This document shows, one piece after another, positions 22,678 through 38,173 of a DNA stretch of 64,000 nt. A program made the translations under genes and the position numbers. Where the stretch lies: the NCBI GenBank assembly GCA_029747585.1, contig JAPEVF010000122.1:1-64000 (forward strand). The letters are read 5' to 3'. The first letter of the stretch is position 1. Each line of letters begins with the position of its first letter. The notes beneath the pieces are model-generated. The model made no database searches. It was not told the DNA's origin and worked only from the letters and a program-made list of their open reading frames with translations. The DNA is from Pleurotus djamor (taxonomy: Eukaryota > Basidiomycota > Agaricomycetes > Agaricales > Pleurotaceae).

Positions 22678-25600
22678 TCAGCCAAGGGAAGGTCTAGGTA
22701 AGCATCGACGCACGTTGGGGAAGGGCCTTTCGGCACCCGATGCACCGAATACGGCGAAAGACAAGATGAAAATCATAATCTGTGCACCTCCGTCCAAAGC
22801 TGCAGATCATTGAATCAACACCAAAGGTCCGGTTTAGGATTGGATAGAATACATACCACCTGAGCAACGCGTCAGCCACAGCAAACTAGAGTATAACAAG
22901 AGAGGTGCTTACCGCCAAGGATATAGTTGTATTTCCTGTACCAACCGGGATGATATCTTCGGAGCCACAACTGAGACACAAGACCGACGATGATGCTTGA
23001 GGTTATGGTCGAGTTGACACCAACGGACATCCAAGCCGAGTACTAGGAAGGGACCGTTAGCGTTGAAAGGGAGAAAGAAACAGGAGCGGGCTTCACCATG
23101 TAGATAATCGGCAGCATGATGTTATCCACTTGGATCGGTCCAATCTTGGGCCAGCGCTGAAGATATCGTGTCAAGGTAAGCCGAGGAATTTGGCAAGGAC
23201 AACAATACCCTGCTGATAAGCCATTGGAAGAAAGTCGGGACCATGCCTATCAGAAGGCTCATCGGAACAATCCAATATGGCCCGTCGAAGCTGTACAACT
23301 GCTTAGCCAAGGACCATCTGCAAGCGGTAGAATGAGTATTCTCATCAGAAATGTAAAGAATAACGCCTTACGTGACAGCGGCGCTGTTCAACGACTGCGG
23401 GACTTGTCCGCTCCAGACGTTAGTACCAGTGGGACTTAACAGTGTTTCCCTCTGCGCGTCAACAACGGAGGCCATAACAGCTGCGAACAGCGAGGTGAGT
23501 TCTGATACGACGAACATCGACTGAAGGACTGTTACGAACCATAGTTAATCGCGGCTCCAAGGATCGTACCCCAGACTTGAGTGATGAACATAACTCTGGG
23601 CGGGATCTTCAGGTATTGACCCATCTTGAGGTCACCAGCAAGATTGATCGAGGTAGAGACAACGTCGTGACTCCACATGGAGAACTAACAGGGATAAATT
23701 AGTCAACGGATTCGCAGGGGAAGGCAGCAACTCACGTAGAGATTGGCGACCGGCCGACCTGGATTGACAGCACCAGCCACCATTTTCATGAGTTGGTTGG
23801 TCGCAATTCCATTACCCATACGCGCAAACAGGAGCGTGGAGAAAGGCTGAAAAGGGTTAGATCTAGAAAAGAAAGGCGATGGAGACCCGTACTGTGATGA
23901 AGCCGCCCAAAATCAGCGCAATGATGTACGACCACCATGGAAGGGTTGTATCGCCCTTGATAACAACAACAAGTCCTGAGGCCAACAAAGATGAGACGTT
24001 GACACCAACGATAAAATACGCGGCGACTTACCTGCGATGAAGGACAATACCAGCAAGATAACATACCACCACATAGGCGCTTCCTTGTACTTTTTCATGG
24101 CCTAGGATGATGATTAACTCGAAAGATACTGAACATGCAAACCTCGTATATCGTACCTGGTAATGGGGATCTGGTTGGGTACCAGCCATGGCCTGTTTGA
24201 ATGATTCGCGTGCATATCCTCCCCAGAAGAAGATACAATGCGCGATCAAACCGCCGATCTAAACGGTGAAAATTCGGGTGGAGCATGGTACGCGATAACG
24301 CAGAGACATACCGCTAAGTTGGCCGTCAAATTGGCCCAAACGTCTGAGCCGGTTAGGTATGGAAGTCCGACTTCCTCGAGCGCAGTTTGATTCAGTTGGA
24401 ATGTAGCGCCAAAGACCGCCTTTTGTTGATACCTAGAACCATTGGCGGAGAAGATCGAACTTGAGAGCATTGGGAAGGATTGTGCCTTAGGAATCACGCG
24501 TCAATTCGGAGGGAAAGAAGGCAGAAAAAGTGGTCTTACGCTCCAGGCATTGGAGTAATAAATGGCCATGATAATGACGTAGCACAATGACATGCCGATC
24601 CAAGAGTTGGCTGCGCTCAAATGTCAGATCATTATGGCCCCGTAGCACGGAATTCACTGACCTTGCTGAATCAAAGGCAGACTCATAAATCCAGAACCGA
24701 TATACTGCCAATCGAGACTGATACTGGCAAGCCCCAAACCTTCATTGCCATCGGCACCTCCAAACAAGTTAGTGAAGGCGTCAACTACTTTGGGGGCCGC
24801 CCGTTGGGAGGACAGGCAGAAGATATTGAAACCGTTCAGGAGAGGGAACATGTATGAAGGGATGATTTCGAAGATGAACATTCCGGTAAAGGCTGACCAG
24901 AAGACTCTCAAACGCTTCTTGTTTGCAGCCGTGTCGAAGTGCAGAGCTAGGTACCCGTAGGTCAGGCACAATCAACCCAAACGACGATCCGTCTCTGCGT
25001 CAAGAACAGCCTACCTTGGAAAACTGACACAGTGGGGAGATTCTGTGCAGCGTGTGTGAGAATGACGTCTTCGCGGACCAGTGGAAATACACTTACAAAC
25101 CAATAGACCATCTCACTGGGATAAACAGTAAGCGGTCTCAGTATCCCAACGAGACCATACCTTGAGAGAGAAAGTGTCAAATTCGGAAGGAGGCATGAGA
25201 GATATGGACGGTACCCGAAGCATGCCGTGGAAAAAGTGGCCAGCACAGCAGTAGCCGCACCAACGTGAGTATCATAGAACAACTGATAAGGCACACGATG
25301 AGATAGCGAACGACCATGATATGTAGTAGAAACCACTTACTCGTTGAACGGCGAAGTTGTTGACGGCGCTGCTACCACCAGCCGCGGTGGAAGCTACCAG
25401 CGATGATACAACGTGCTAAGAGTCGAGCTTATCAGAGTGGTCCGCGATTTAATTGAGGACATGCTTACTTCTTTAAGCGTGAAAGGACCGGGGTTGATAA
25501 AGGCAAAGAAATTTCCGAGGAACTCCAGGCGAGTGCCAATAACCCAGGACTTGCGTGGCACAAATGCCGCCCAGGCGTTCCCCACACTGTAGATGAGCAG

Positions 25601-26093
25601 CAGCAAGAAGACGCTGGAGACCGACATTTGAATCGGTTTGAAAATATAAATCTAGTTGAGAAGTCAACGTCACGATTAAGACGTCCTATGTGGATCAACC
25701 CCAGAATCATACCTGGCAAAGTGCAGCACCCAGCCCAGCAAAAATGGTACCCAGAACGAAAGAGCGGAAGGTCAGCGCCGCATCACCATCGTCCCGAATA
25801 TCAACAACAAAACGAGAAACGTCCTTTCCGGTCGTAACAACGGGCTCGCCATTCAACTTCACAACAGATGAATCATCCTCTCCTTCTCCGAATTGGGAGG
25901 ATTTCTCCGAGTCTGAGTATCCCGTCTTCTCGTTGGCTATGTCGATGTTGCCAAGAGCGGAGGAGACCTGCTTGTCTTTCTCTGAGAAGTATTCCTTGCG
26001 ATCATGAGCATGGAGATCGGGTGTGGGCGCCGTGCTAAGCACGGGGAGGTCCCCGAGCTGCTGCTGTTCCACTTCGCTGAGCGGGGCCATCAC
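22678..26093 (-). CDS. OPT-family oligopeptide transporter
   Basis: A proton-coupled transporter of small peptides, and in some members of peptide-like or metal-chelate substrates, in the plasma or vacuolar membrane. It starts at 26093 (MMAPLSEVEQQQL) with a cytosolic, acidic N-terminus, then DDGDAALTFRSFVLGTIFAG, the typical OPT entry into the first membrane helix. Further hydrophobic exons follow: SSVFLLLLIYSVGNAWAAFV, then PGPFTLKEH, and near the C-terminus a YNYILGG block followed by ALDGGAQIMIFILSFAVFG and GAERPFPN. The gene has about 15 or more short introns. The last exon is uncertain: without a final intron the stop is at 22678; with one it would end nearer 22560. Confidence 0.82.
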
Positions 26094-26762
26094 AGTAGAC
26101 AGACTAGGACGTCAGAGATGATGGGCAAGGATAACCGACCGATACCAGGCAGTTTCTCAAACCCACTCAGCGGACCTCTCACTGGCATTTATAGGTGCCA
26201 CCCGGATAGCCTCGACAGAGAAGTCCTGTCCGAAAAGAACCCGGCCCAAATGTGTCGCATGCTGAGAAACTTCGAATCCCATGGTGAGATAACGAAATCG
26301 TGTCGTTTGCTAACGCAATATGCAGGTAGACCCACATGGACCTGCACTAGAACGACATCGTCAACCCATCAAGGATATGACTTATAAGCTCGGTTTACCG
26401 TACTCAAAGTTAAGGTTTCCATTCGCATCTTGATGGTCTGGCATATCTTAAATCTTGCATCATAACTAACCGGCGACCATGTGCAACACGTCGCGCCATA
26501 GAGCGTGTCGGACTGCGAGCGGCCTGCTACTAGAGGGAAATCTGTTTTTAGCACAACCACACCTCGCGATACAATCACCCAAAGTACCCGCTTTCTCCGC
26601 ATCTGTCACCCAGTGGTGGGAATGTATTGACTTTCTAGGAGACGTAGGGGGGAGATAGAAACATTAAGAAAACGTACGGACACAAAAGGAAGTACGAGGA
26701 TGGTACGAGATCGTATTTTTAGCCTTAAGGTTGAGAGATAAGAACGTCCGGGAACTCAAGGC
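26094..26762. other. Intergenic between OPT transporter and SEC23
   Basis: 670 bp with the OPT promoter side and the SEC23 3' side. No supported gene or repeat. Confidence 0.5.
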
Positions 26763-29498
<2,736 letters not shown>

Positions 29499-30545
29499 GG
29501 TGCAGAAAGAAAATATGGGCGTGTCGCAGACACTGGCGCTGGCTATAAGCGGGTTATCGTCAGCGCTGACGATGTTAGTGACACGAAATATTGTCGCGGC
29601 CACGTCGCAGGCAAATATGAGCAAACAATGAGCCCCTGAGTCCCTAAGATGCTTGGTCAAATCGTTGTCCATCCTGGAACGCCTACTACGCATTCTTCTT
29701 CTTGTCCCTCATGTTGATTAAAAAAGGCTCACGAGATTGCTGCTGCAAGAATGAAGCTACTACTTATAGTTACCCGTGGGCGCTCACGGTCTCGCTTGCC
29801 AGCCTGAATAACGGCGTCGCTGGGACTCACAGAAGTTTTGCGACCTGACCCTTTTCCTCGCTGCGACTTTCCTCTCGCATGCATCTCGTCGTTTTTAGCT
29901 TTTTTTTTTCTACCGAAGCCACCCGAAGCCACAGATGGCTTCGAGGTTGTTCACGTTGGTCACCCCTGCGACTTACGTAAGCAAAGCTTCGTAAGCACTC
30001 AGCGCTTGTTTGTCCTTTCCTTTTCTGTACCGCTACGCCCATTTGCCTTACCGACTACCGTGTACTACTTACGCCATCGCGTCGCGTTCACTCGTTACCT
30101 CAAACACCTTGCACTCAACACATGTAGCTACATTGGATATGGTATATACAGTATGGAGCCGACCTTGGAATGCAGTTTCTTTTCCTCCACCTCGGAATCG
30201 TTACCTTAAGGCGTGTGTCGCGGGAACCGTCTCGTTCCCTTCTGCTGGTCGCATACGCTCTGGACAGCCACGCGCTACTGCCTTCTGCTCAATTTTTCTG
30301 GACCCTCCTCGCCTTTCTCTGTGTTTTCTCTTGTACTCCCAGTTTCGGGACTACCATTTGGAGCCCACTGCGAGAGGTCTCTTTTTGCATGAGTTTTCCT
30401 CCTCTCGGGTCTCTGACTAGCAATCATTGCGTACTCGGAGGATCGCCCTTTCATTTCCCTCTTACACGCCGCCGAGTGGGCCGTGCATGAAGAGGGGGGG
30501 GGCGAAAGTTGCCGATTCCCTCGTCCACCAAATCCAGCTCCTATC
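29499..30545. other. SEC23 upstream region and flank of a retroelement remnant
   Basis: Contains the SEC23 5' flank, then a pyrimidine-rich segment that runs up to the gag remnant at 30546. A long terminal repeat could lie here, since the gag start needs one upstream, but I found no matching direct repeat on the other side and cannot define its ends. Open frames on both strands overlap and show no motif. Confidence 0.35.
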
Positions 30546-31215
30546 ATGAATCATAGTCCACTACCGAACGCGGGCTCGAGCGAAGCCCCAAGGTTTGATG
30601 GAGATGCCTCTTCGTTGGTCTCGTTCTTTGAGGACTACGAAGTTGTGGCGGACGCGGCTCAGCTTACGATGGCGATGAAGATTTCTGGCGTGGTACGCTA
30701 CGTTGCGGCCGTAGAACGGGACACTTGGAGATATACGGCCAGTCAACACAACGACAACTGGGACAACTTCAAGACGGAAATACTCAATCTATATCCTGGA
30801 GCCATGGAGTTGTTGAAGCCAACCCTCCAAGATGCTGAAAGGCTGGTGGAGAATGCTAGGGCAATCCCGATCTCTTCAGCAAATGAGTTAGCGGCATACT
30901 ATCGAAAGGCGCGTACCATCCTTCTTCCGCTAGTTGACGAAGGAGAAACAGGTTCGATTCAAGCATCAAAATTGATGCTTCAAGGCTTGCCCTCAGATCT
31001 CAGGCAACGGACCGAAGCGTACCTCACCATATCCAACCCCACGGCCGCAGCCAAGGTCGTCTACAAGCTGCAGAATGTCTACGACGCGGCTGCGCACATC
31101 ATCAAGGATGGGAACGCCCCATATTTTGGCTTGCAAGACGCAGTGCGGACCACGTCGCTGAGCCTGGAATTCACGGATTCAAATTCCAACACCGATTTAG
31201 CCGGAGACTGTCCCA
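30546..31215 (+). mobile_element. Ty3/gypsy-type retrotransposon gag remnant
   Basis: The reading frame from MNHSPLPNAGSSEAPRFDGD encodes a capsid-like region typical of agaricomycete Ty3/gypsy gag: PRFDGDASSLVSFFEDYE, then YVAAVERDTWRYTASQH, then WDNFKTEILNLYPGA. No zinc knuckle, protease, reverse transcriptase or integrase follows. Instead the same frame continues without a stop into the header of gene K1. It is a truncated element whose 3' part was replaced by, or inserted next to, K1. Confidence 0.72.
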
Positions 31216-33240
31216 TGTCACGCGTCACACCCATCACGTCTTTTACTTACGAGCCCATTATCTTTATTGACGATGCAGGGAAATTTCTCTTCATTGCTCA
31301 TCCTGAAGTCGTCGATGACTCACTAGGTGCATTGGAGCAACATATGAAAAATATGCCGCAGATTCAGGACCATGGAACCCTCGTTACTACGACTCTGTCT
31401 ATCGTGAGACCATCCCGTTGCTTCATGCGATACTGTCTCAACATTGCATGCACTTTAGCTGTCGGACGGCTTAGCGATAGACATGGACCTACCTCGGTCA
31501 GAACTGGCGCAAAAGCAATGGTTAACCATTACCTACCAGGCCAAGGAATGGGTGTCGACAAGGCGGCGATTTTCAACTTATTTGAAAGAGTTTAAGAACC
31601 TGGAGTCGAAGATGTATGTCATCGCAACATGCAGTACGTTTTCCCCCCAATTCTTTCGTTTTACTTAACCCTCAATTCATGATGTGATCACCCAGAGTTC
31701 TTACGCAGTATGTTCGCGAGTCCCCATGCGTCCACCTCTAACCGTTGTTACTTTACAGCCACCCGAAAGCTCCTGGATTCACCATCCACGACTGCTCAGA
31801 ATGGAGCCTTGCTTTCCACCCAACGCCCCGAGAACTTTGCTGCCGTTTACAACGGTCGGCCTTGCACCTTGACCGGACCAAATATTGGAATATACCACCC
31901 GATATTCAGCAAGTTTCGACGGAAGGTAGCTAATCAACCTGGACTAGTGAGGGCCCTTTCAGCTCAGGAACGCTTATGCGCAGCGTCTCGGTTATTGGAT
32001 ACCAGCGCGCAGTACTTCTCCGTCGAGGCTGAACGCCATGCGGCCCTCGAAAGGGATTTGGAGATTCTTCTCTCGTCTGGCCGTTTCACCGCTAAAGAAA
32101 CTACGGTTAGTTTTGGGAGCCGGACATTCAAGCTTGGTGGTAATCGGCTTGCGAACTGCCCCTTGGTATCGTTCTTGCTGAATTTATTGTGGGAGCTGAA
32201 GAACGGAATCGGTTTGGGAGACTGTGACCCGATTGAGCAAGCCACGAGGGGTTATATGATCATGGCTACATCAGAAGAGGTTGGTGGAATCGCCACATAC
32301 GATATGAACATTACTGATCATCCAAACCATTAGCTCAGAAAACTACGAGAAATCAGCTGCATACCCATTTTCATTCTCGGAATCACCGGACCCAATCTCA
32401 CCATCTCTGGCGCCATCTATCTCGACGGTGTTGTGACGGAGCGTCTCACTGATTATATCTCTTTGATTCCCCGTCCGTCGGGAAAAGCTATTGATTATAT
32501 CTCTGACCGCGATGCATTGGTCCATCGGATCGCTCATTTTTTTTTCGGTGCTTGATGAATGTCTTGTCGATCTCGACGAGTACTATCAAACCATTGAAAG
32601 CGCGGCGCGATACCCTCTCTTCCCTGCTCCCCATTTCGCCTCCTTCGTCAACGACAGAAATGAACCTTGTGCCCTTTCTTACACAGACCGACGTTTTCCT
32701 CCACGTTCGCAACGTGCCGTATTCCATGCTACCTTAACTTCGCCCACTGAGCCTGGACGTGAATGTATCGTCAAATTTACCACACGGTACAATGCGGACG
32801 CTCATCGACTGATGTATGGAGCTGGCATCGCACCAGAGCTGATTTACTGCCAATACGAACCTGATGTCGACCGAAGATGCGTCATAACCGAATACGTCTA
32901 CCATGATCTTGGCAAACTCCCAACCGTCGAAGCCATCGAGAAACTCAAGGCTGGGCTGAAACTACTCCATGATAATGACTACGTCTTCGGTGACCTACGC
33001 GATGCGAACATCATCGTGAACAGCGACGGCAATGTTTTCCTTATCGACTTTGACTGGTGCGACAAGGTCGGCAAGGCTTTTTACCCACATGACCTTAACA
33101 CCAATGGAGTGACTTATGCAGCTGGTGTCGAAGGAGGACATGCGATTACAAGGGCTCATGATGAGGAGATGTTGAACCTTTACGTCGCTTCGGTTGAGGA
33201 GCAGCGACCTCGCGCGCACTCAGCTCAGCAACTCGCGTAA
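31216..33240 (+). pseudogene. K1: header + ExK-motif domain + kinase-like protein (Crinkler-like), frameshifted at a T9 run
   Basis: Parsed by alignment to K2 and K3. The proposed start is the Met at 31216; the header (FTYEPIIFIDDAGKFLFIAH) is followed by an intron, a second module ending YVIATC, introns, and a middle domain with GRPCTLTGPNIGIYHPIF and WELKNGIGLGDCDPIEQATR (ExK near 32193-32201). The kinase-like part has CIVKFTTRYNADAHRLM, FGDLRDANIIVN (Asp at 32992-32994) and LIDFDWCDKVG. The stop is at 33240. A run of nine T at 32537-32545 puts the frame out exactly where K2 and K3 read HxFSVLDEC. It could be a true mutation or a homopolymer miscount. The role is unknown; the class is thought to act as delivered or conflict effectors. 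Confidence 0.72.
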
Positions 33241-33837
33241 ACAATATTGGCGTCGTCCAGACACCCCTTCCCCACTTCATTACCTACTAATAGTACTATA
33301 ATACCGTTGATACCTTGCCTTTAAGGCTTAGTTAGTATGCCCTTACTGTAACTAGACTCTGTGTTGGACCACTCTACGCCCGGGCCCGAGTTAACAGCTA
33401 TCTCCGAACCGGGTTGCGATAACTTACCAAGTTGTCGTCTCTCAAGCAAGTACCACCGGCACCGTGACTCAGGTGTTTTTTCGTAGGCGGCGTGTTTTGT
33501 CTTCAACAGCATCGAAGATGCCTGTCGACATGGACAACTGATGCGTAGATCTGCGGACCTGGAGGTTTGGTTCAAGGGTAGAATGGAGGGAGGCTTTGTC
33601 GCTGCCAACGTTCTACATTCATACATATACGTACTGACTGAAAGGTGGGCTTTCGCTGGTTAGCTTTGAACATGTAATGCAGTGAATGATTAGCTGCGTG
33701 GCTTAGTGGTTTCTTGTCAAAGAATTCGTCCCCTACGCTCCTCTTAACCCCCTGAGCCCGGCTTTCACGTACCCGGTTCAAGATATAAAGATTTCCCCAT
33801 CCATACAACGCACCTTCGACCCCACCCCCACATCGCC

Positions 33838-34906
33838 ATGTCCACATACAAATCTCCGTTGACTCCTCCCCAAACTTCTTCCCAAATTCTTGTGTCATTT
33901 CCAGCCCCCCATGTTCTCTTGATTACTTTCAACAGACCTGAATCTTTGAACGCCATGTCCTTCCAGATGTCCGAGGACATGCGTGCTACTCTAGATTGGT
34001 TTGAGTCCGAACCTGAGCTCTGGGTTGTCGTCGTCACTGGCAAAGGCAGAGCCTTCTGCGCCGGCGCGGATTTAAAGAGGTGGGTCACATTCAAATCAAC
34101 GACACTAACTTCATGCCTGACCGGTGAGAACCCCAGCTGGAATAACAATCAACAATCCGGCAACTCTTCTGAGCAGCAAAACCTTCAATCAGACGCGTAT
34201 GGCTTTGGCTCGATCTCGCGTCGCCAATCCTCTGGGAAACCTTTGATCGCTGCCGTAAATGGCTTGGCTTTCGGTGGTGGTATGGAAATGATCACGAACT
34301 GTGACCTAGTCGTGGCCTCCGAAGACGCGAAATTCGCTTTGCCCGAGGTTAAGAGAGGGGTTGTTGCCATTCAAGGTGGTATCCCTCGCTTAACCGCCAT
34401 TGCTGGCCGCCAGGTTGGTTTTTGTCCTAGTTTCATGAGCTTCATCCACTGACGCCGCTGTGTAGCTCGCGAGCGAGATGCTCCTAACTGGTACACCCAT
34501 TACAGCAAAGGATGCCCGCGACCGTTTCCATTTGTATGTCTAAGCTCATCCCGAATTTACCTTTAAATCTAACGTTATCAATAGCGTAAACGTCGTGACG
34601 CCGCCTAACCTTGTCCTTCAAACCGCCCTTTCCTTGGCTGACACAATCTGTCAGAATTCTCCCGATGCAGTCCAGTCCACCAAAATAGGAATTACCTTGT
34701 TCAACAAGTACGCAGTCGACCCAGCATATCAGGAGAATGTCTGGAGGGAGGAGAGTGGGAGAGTCTACAAAGGCGCGAATATTAAGGAAGGACTGAAGGC
34801 TTTCGTCGAGGTACGAGCATTTTGCGCTTCCCTTCACAAGTCACGACCAATANTTTTTTTTTNCAAGAAACGGGCACCCAGGTGGATAAACCCCTCTAAG
34901 TTGTAA
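33838..34906 (+). CDS. Enoyl-CoA hydratase/isomerase, peroxisomal (C-terminal SKL)
   Basis: A crotonase-fold enzyme of fatty-acid beta-oxidation that hydrates 2-enoyl-CoA. Start MSTYKSPLTPPQTSS. The oxyanion-hole blocks are GRAFCAGADLK (near 34050) and NGLAFGGGMEM (near 34260), with catalytic-type Glu in ALPEVKRGV. An intron at about 34079-34135 joins DLK to SWNNNQQSG; two more lie near 34412-34465 and 34532-34584. The last intron (about 34812-34866) contains two N bases bracketing a T-run. The final exon reads KRAPRWINPSKL, so the protein ends in a canonical PTS1 tripeptide and should be imported into peroxisomes. A housekeeping gene lying between K1 and K2. Confidence 0.88.
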
Positions 34907-35497
34907 ACCAGTGTGTATGTATGTATACTCTAGTCGACGTCGAAAACGACGACATAAGAAATCAACGATAAATATATGAGGGACTTGGGTTTGCTTGACA
35001 ATGAGACCTGAGGAGTTCAACGACCTCTGGTTGATGGCAAGTCGAGTCGCGGTTGGGTACGAGCCTCTCATAGGCCCCTATTTGTCACCCCCACCACAAG
35101 GCGAATCAACCTCAAGCCTGCCACTTTTCAAACTTTTCTCAAGGGATGTGGTGATGGGCAAATGCGGTTCCAAAAGTGTGACGCTGACTAAGACTGAAGC
35201 GCCCAAAAACTTGACCGTCGAGCTTCCCGCCTCAATAAATGACAAAATACATAGTATCCCGCCCATCACACCCTGCATGACAAGAAAACAAGCTAAACCC
35301 AAGTGAACAGCACTTCTCTACCTGCTAGACAAGATTTCTGACATTAAACCCTTTAATTCTCGGGTCCAGAAGACAAAATGCGAGCCTCCTGTCCCCCTGT
35401 CCTCCCCCTGCCACTGCGAATCGTATTTCAGAAAATCCGGTTCAGCATCTCGTCTCAGCTCTTAGGCTTCGCAGAAAGCTTTGCTTCTTTTTGTAAT
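34907..35497. other. Intergenic, no supported gene
   Basis: A plus frame (34995-35306) lacks any recognisable feature and overlaps an antisense frame. It is treated as untranslated sequence downstream of the hydratase. Confidence 0.4.
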
Positions 35498-35609
35498 ATC
35501 TACAGCTTCTACGTAGGAATAGATCTCAGTAANTTTTTTCTGCTGAGTTACACTCACTAACTCGGCATAAACTTTGAATTTCATAAAATCCTACGTAGAA
35601 GCTGTAGAT
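35498..35609. repeat. 21-bp perfect inverted repeat with about 70-bp spacer
   Basis: The arms 35498-35518 and 35589-35609 are exact reverse complements (core CTACAGCTTCTACGTAGGA). An N at 35535 lies in the spacer beside a T-run. It sits about 150 bp upstream of K2. It could be a hairpin, a miniature element or a regulatory site; flanking target duplications were not seen. Confidence 0.7.
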
Positions 35610-35752
35610 TTTTACATTTCAAGCAGATTCTTTCACCAACGTGTATCCGAATTCGTGACGTAGCGAGCTCTACATTTGAAGGCGTTTTCGCTCTGACTTG
35701 ATGGTGCGAGAAAACACGGACAAACAAATGGTTCCGTAGTAATCACCAAGGG

Positions 35753-37832
35753 ATGCCTTTCACTTACCCCATCATCTTTGCCGACCATGCAGGGAAATTT
35801 CTCTTCGTTGCTCGTCCTCAGGTCGACGATGATACATTGAGCACATTACAACAGCATATCAAAGACATGCCGCAGATGGATACAACGCCTCTGTCTACGG
35901 ACGTGTATATTGTGAGATCCCTACCTTATTTTTCAATCTGCCCGTGTTAAGATATTGGCATGCGTGCCAGCTTCCAGAAGATCTGGCGATAGAAATGTAT
36001 CTGACTACTACGACACTGGCAGAACAGGACTGGTTGGCCCTCGCGAAGCAAGGCCTGTCGTGGGTGTCTCCAGGGCAGCCACTTTCTCAGTTTACGGAGA
36101 CCGTGAAAGTCCCTGAGTCCAAGTACTACGTCATCGTAATATGCCGTACGCGAGTTTTCGCCTTCTAAGCTCTCAACATCCAACTCTCATCTAATACAAA
36201 CCTCTTTTCAGAATTTTCACGCGAAACCTGTAAGTTCGCGACTATGCTCATCTATCGCTCAAATCCTTATCGATAATATCCGTAGTTGCAGGCACGGTCT
36301 TTTCCGCGAAAAATGCTGCAGAGTGGACCGCTACCTACACTCGAAATCTACTGAGCTCGTCTTACCTGGCTTCGATGAATGAGGCTTTGATCTCCACCCA
36401 AAACATTAAAAACATCGCCGCCATATATAACGGTCGTCCCCGAGCTTTGACTGGACCCAGTATCGGGATCTATCATCCGATATTCAGGAAGTTTCAGCTC
36501 AAAGCGGCCAAACAACCTTCCCAACATGAACTTGCGACAAACCCTTCGATGATCGAACGGTTACGCGCAGCTTCACGGCTACTGACCACCAGTGCGAGGT
36601 ACTTCGCGAACGAGATTGACCGCCATAACGCCCTCGCGCCGGATATGAAGATTCTTCTCCCGACGGGGAAATTTACGACCTCAGATACCACGTCAAAGTT
36701 CGGCGACCTGGAATTTGAGCCTTCTGGCCATCGGCTAGCTAAATGCTCTCTAGCAACGTCGATGTTGAGTCTCCTGTGGGAGCTCAAGAACGGGATGGGC
36801 TTGGGAGGCGCAGACCCGCTTGAACAAGCGGCGAGGGGTTATATGATCATGGCTACTTCAGAAGAGGTCCGTGGAATGTTTCCAGATGACCCAAGCATCA
36901 ATCAACTGATCAACTTGAAACTTCTACTCTAGCTTACAGAGCTCAGGAAAATCAGTTGTCTCCCCGTCTTTCTGCTAGGAATTGCTGGGCCCAATCTCAC
37001 ATTTTCTGGTGCCATCTATCTCGATGGCGTCGTCACACAACATCTAACTGACTACATCTCTCTGATCCCATTTTCCAAGGGGAAGCTAGACGAGTATCTC
37101 TCTCCACGCGAGGAGCTAGTCTATCGGATTGCCCATATCTTCTCGGTGCTCGACGAATGCCTGGTTGATCTTGACAAGTACTATGCGACAATCGAAACTG
37201 CGGTGTGCCATCCTCTCTTCCCCGCACCCCATTTCAATACCTTCATCGACGACGCCAACGAAAGGTGTGACCTCACTTATACTCGACGACAATTCCGTCC
37301 GCGCTCTCCTCGAACTGTTTTCCAGGCCACCCTGACATCGCCCACACACCCTGGACGCGACTGTATGGTCAAATTCACCACGCAGTACAATGCAGACGCT
37401 CATCGACTAATGCACCAAGCTGGTGTGGCACCAGAACTGCTCTACTGCAAGTACGAACCTGGTGTCGGCAAAATATGTGTCGTATCTGAATTCATACCTA
37501 ACGATCCCAGTAAATTCCCAACCGACGAAGCTATCGAGAAACTAAGGGCTGGATTGAAAGTACTTCACGAAAACGACTATGTCTTCGGTAACCTACGCGA
37601 CGCGAACATTCTCGTCAACAACGACGGCAATGTTTTTCTCGTTGGATTCGACTGGTGCGACAAGGTCGCTGCCTTTTATCCACTAGACCTCGTCCCTGAG
37701 ATCACTTGGGCAACTGGAGTTCAAAAAGGAGAAGATATTACGAAGGCTCATGATGAAGAAATGCTGGAGATCTACATTGCTTTCGTTCATAAACAGCGAC
37801 AGGCCATTGAAACAGCTAAGCAGTTCGCGTAG
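35753..37832 (+). CDS. K2: header + ExK-motif domain + pseudokinase-like protein (Crinkler-like)
   Basis: Start MPFTYPIIFADHAGKFLFVA, the header (about 55 aa). An intron near 35910 is followed by the second module (LAEQDWLALAKQG...YVIVIC). After two introns comes the middle domain: GRPRALTGPSIGIYHPIF, LLWELKNGMGLGGADPLEQA (ExK intact, Glu at 36780-36782), then after a further intron FLLGIAGPNLTFSGAIYL and LTDYISL. The kinase-like domain (from about 37140) has CMVKFTTQYNADAHRLM, but its catalytic-loop Asp is Asn (FGNLRDAN, codon 37590-37592) and the DFDW Asp is Gly (VGFDW, codon 37644-37646). Without those residues phosphotransfer is unlikely. No frame break. R1 begins 340 bp downstream on the same strand. 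Confidence 0.78.
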
Positions 37833-38173
37833 GCAATTGGTACATCGTCCATAGGAGGACCGCAACTTTTACAAATCTATTCTTCGGTAGCTATTTCTCA
37901 ACGAATCGTGTCCTTTGACTTCGCTGAAAGTTTTACAGAATCCGCTACCGCTCAGGTCCCCTGGCCCATCAAACGTACCATGCCTCCATTAGCCTTGCCC
38001 ATTCGTAGTCTAGCTATGTGGTATTACGAGGCTTGCCATGACGAAACACGACCTAGCGTTGCGTCCGGTGTTCCCCTACCCCCTATATTGCATAAAAGTC
38101 GTAGTTGGGCCTTGGGCCATGGCACAATCCAAAGTCCCCTATCGACCACTGACTACGACCGTTCGCTGCCCAA

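Noticed and set aside
22548..22745. Minus frame as a separate small gene after the OPT transporter
   Set aside because: It overlaps the last transporter exons in another frame and is better explained as the 3' end of that gene.
30546..31215. Full LTR retrotransposon
   Set aside because: Only a gag-like segment is present; no protease, reverse transcriptase, integrase or matching terminal repeats were found.
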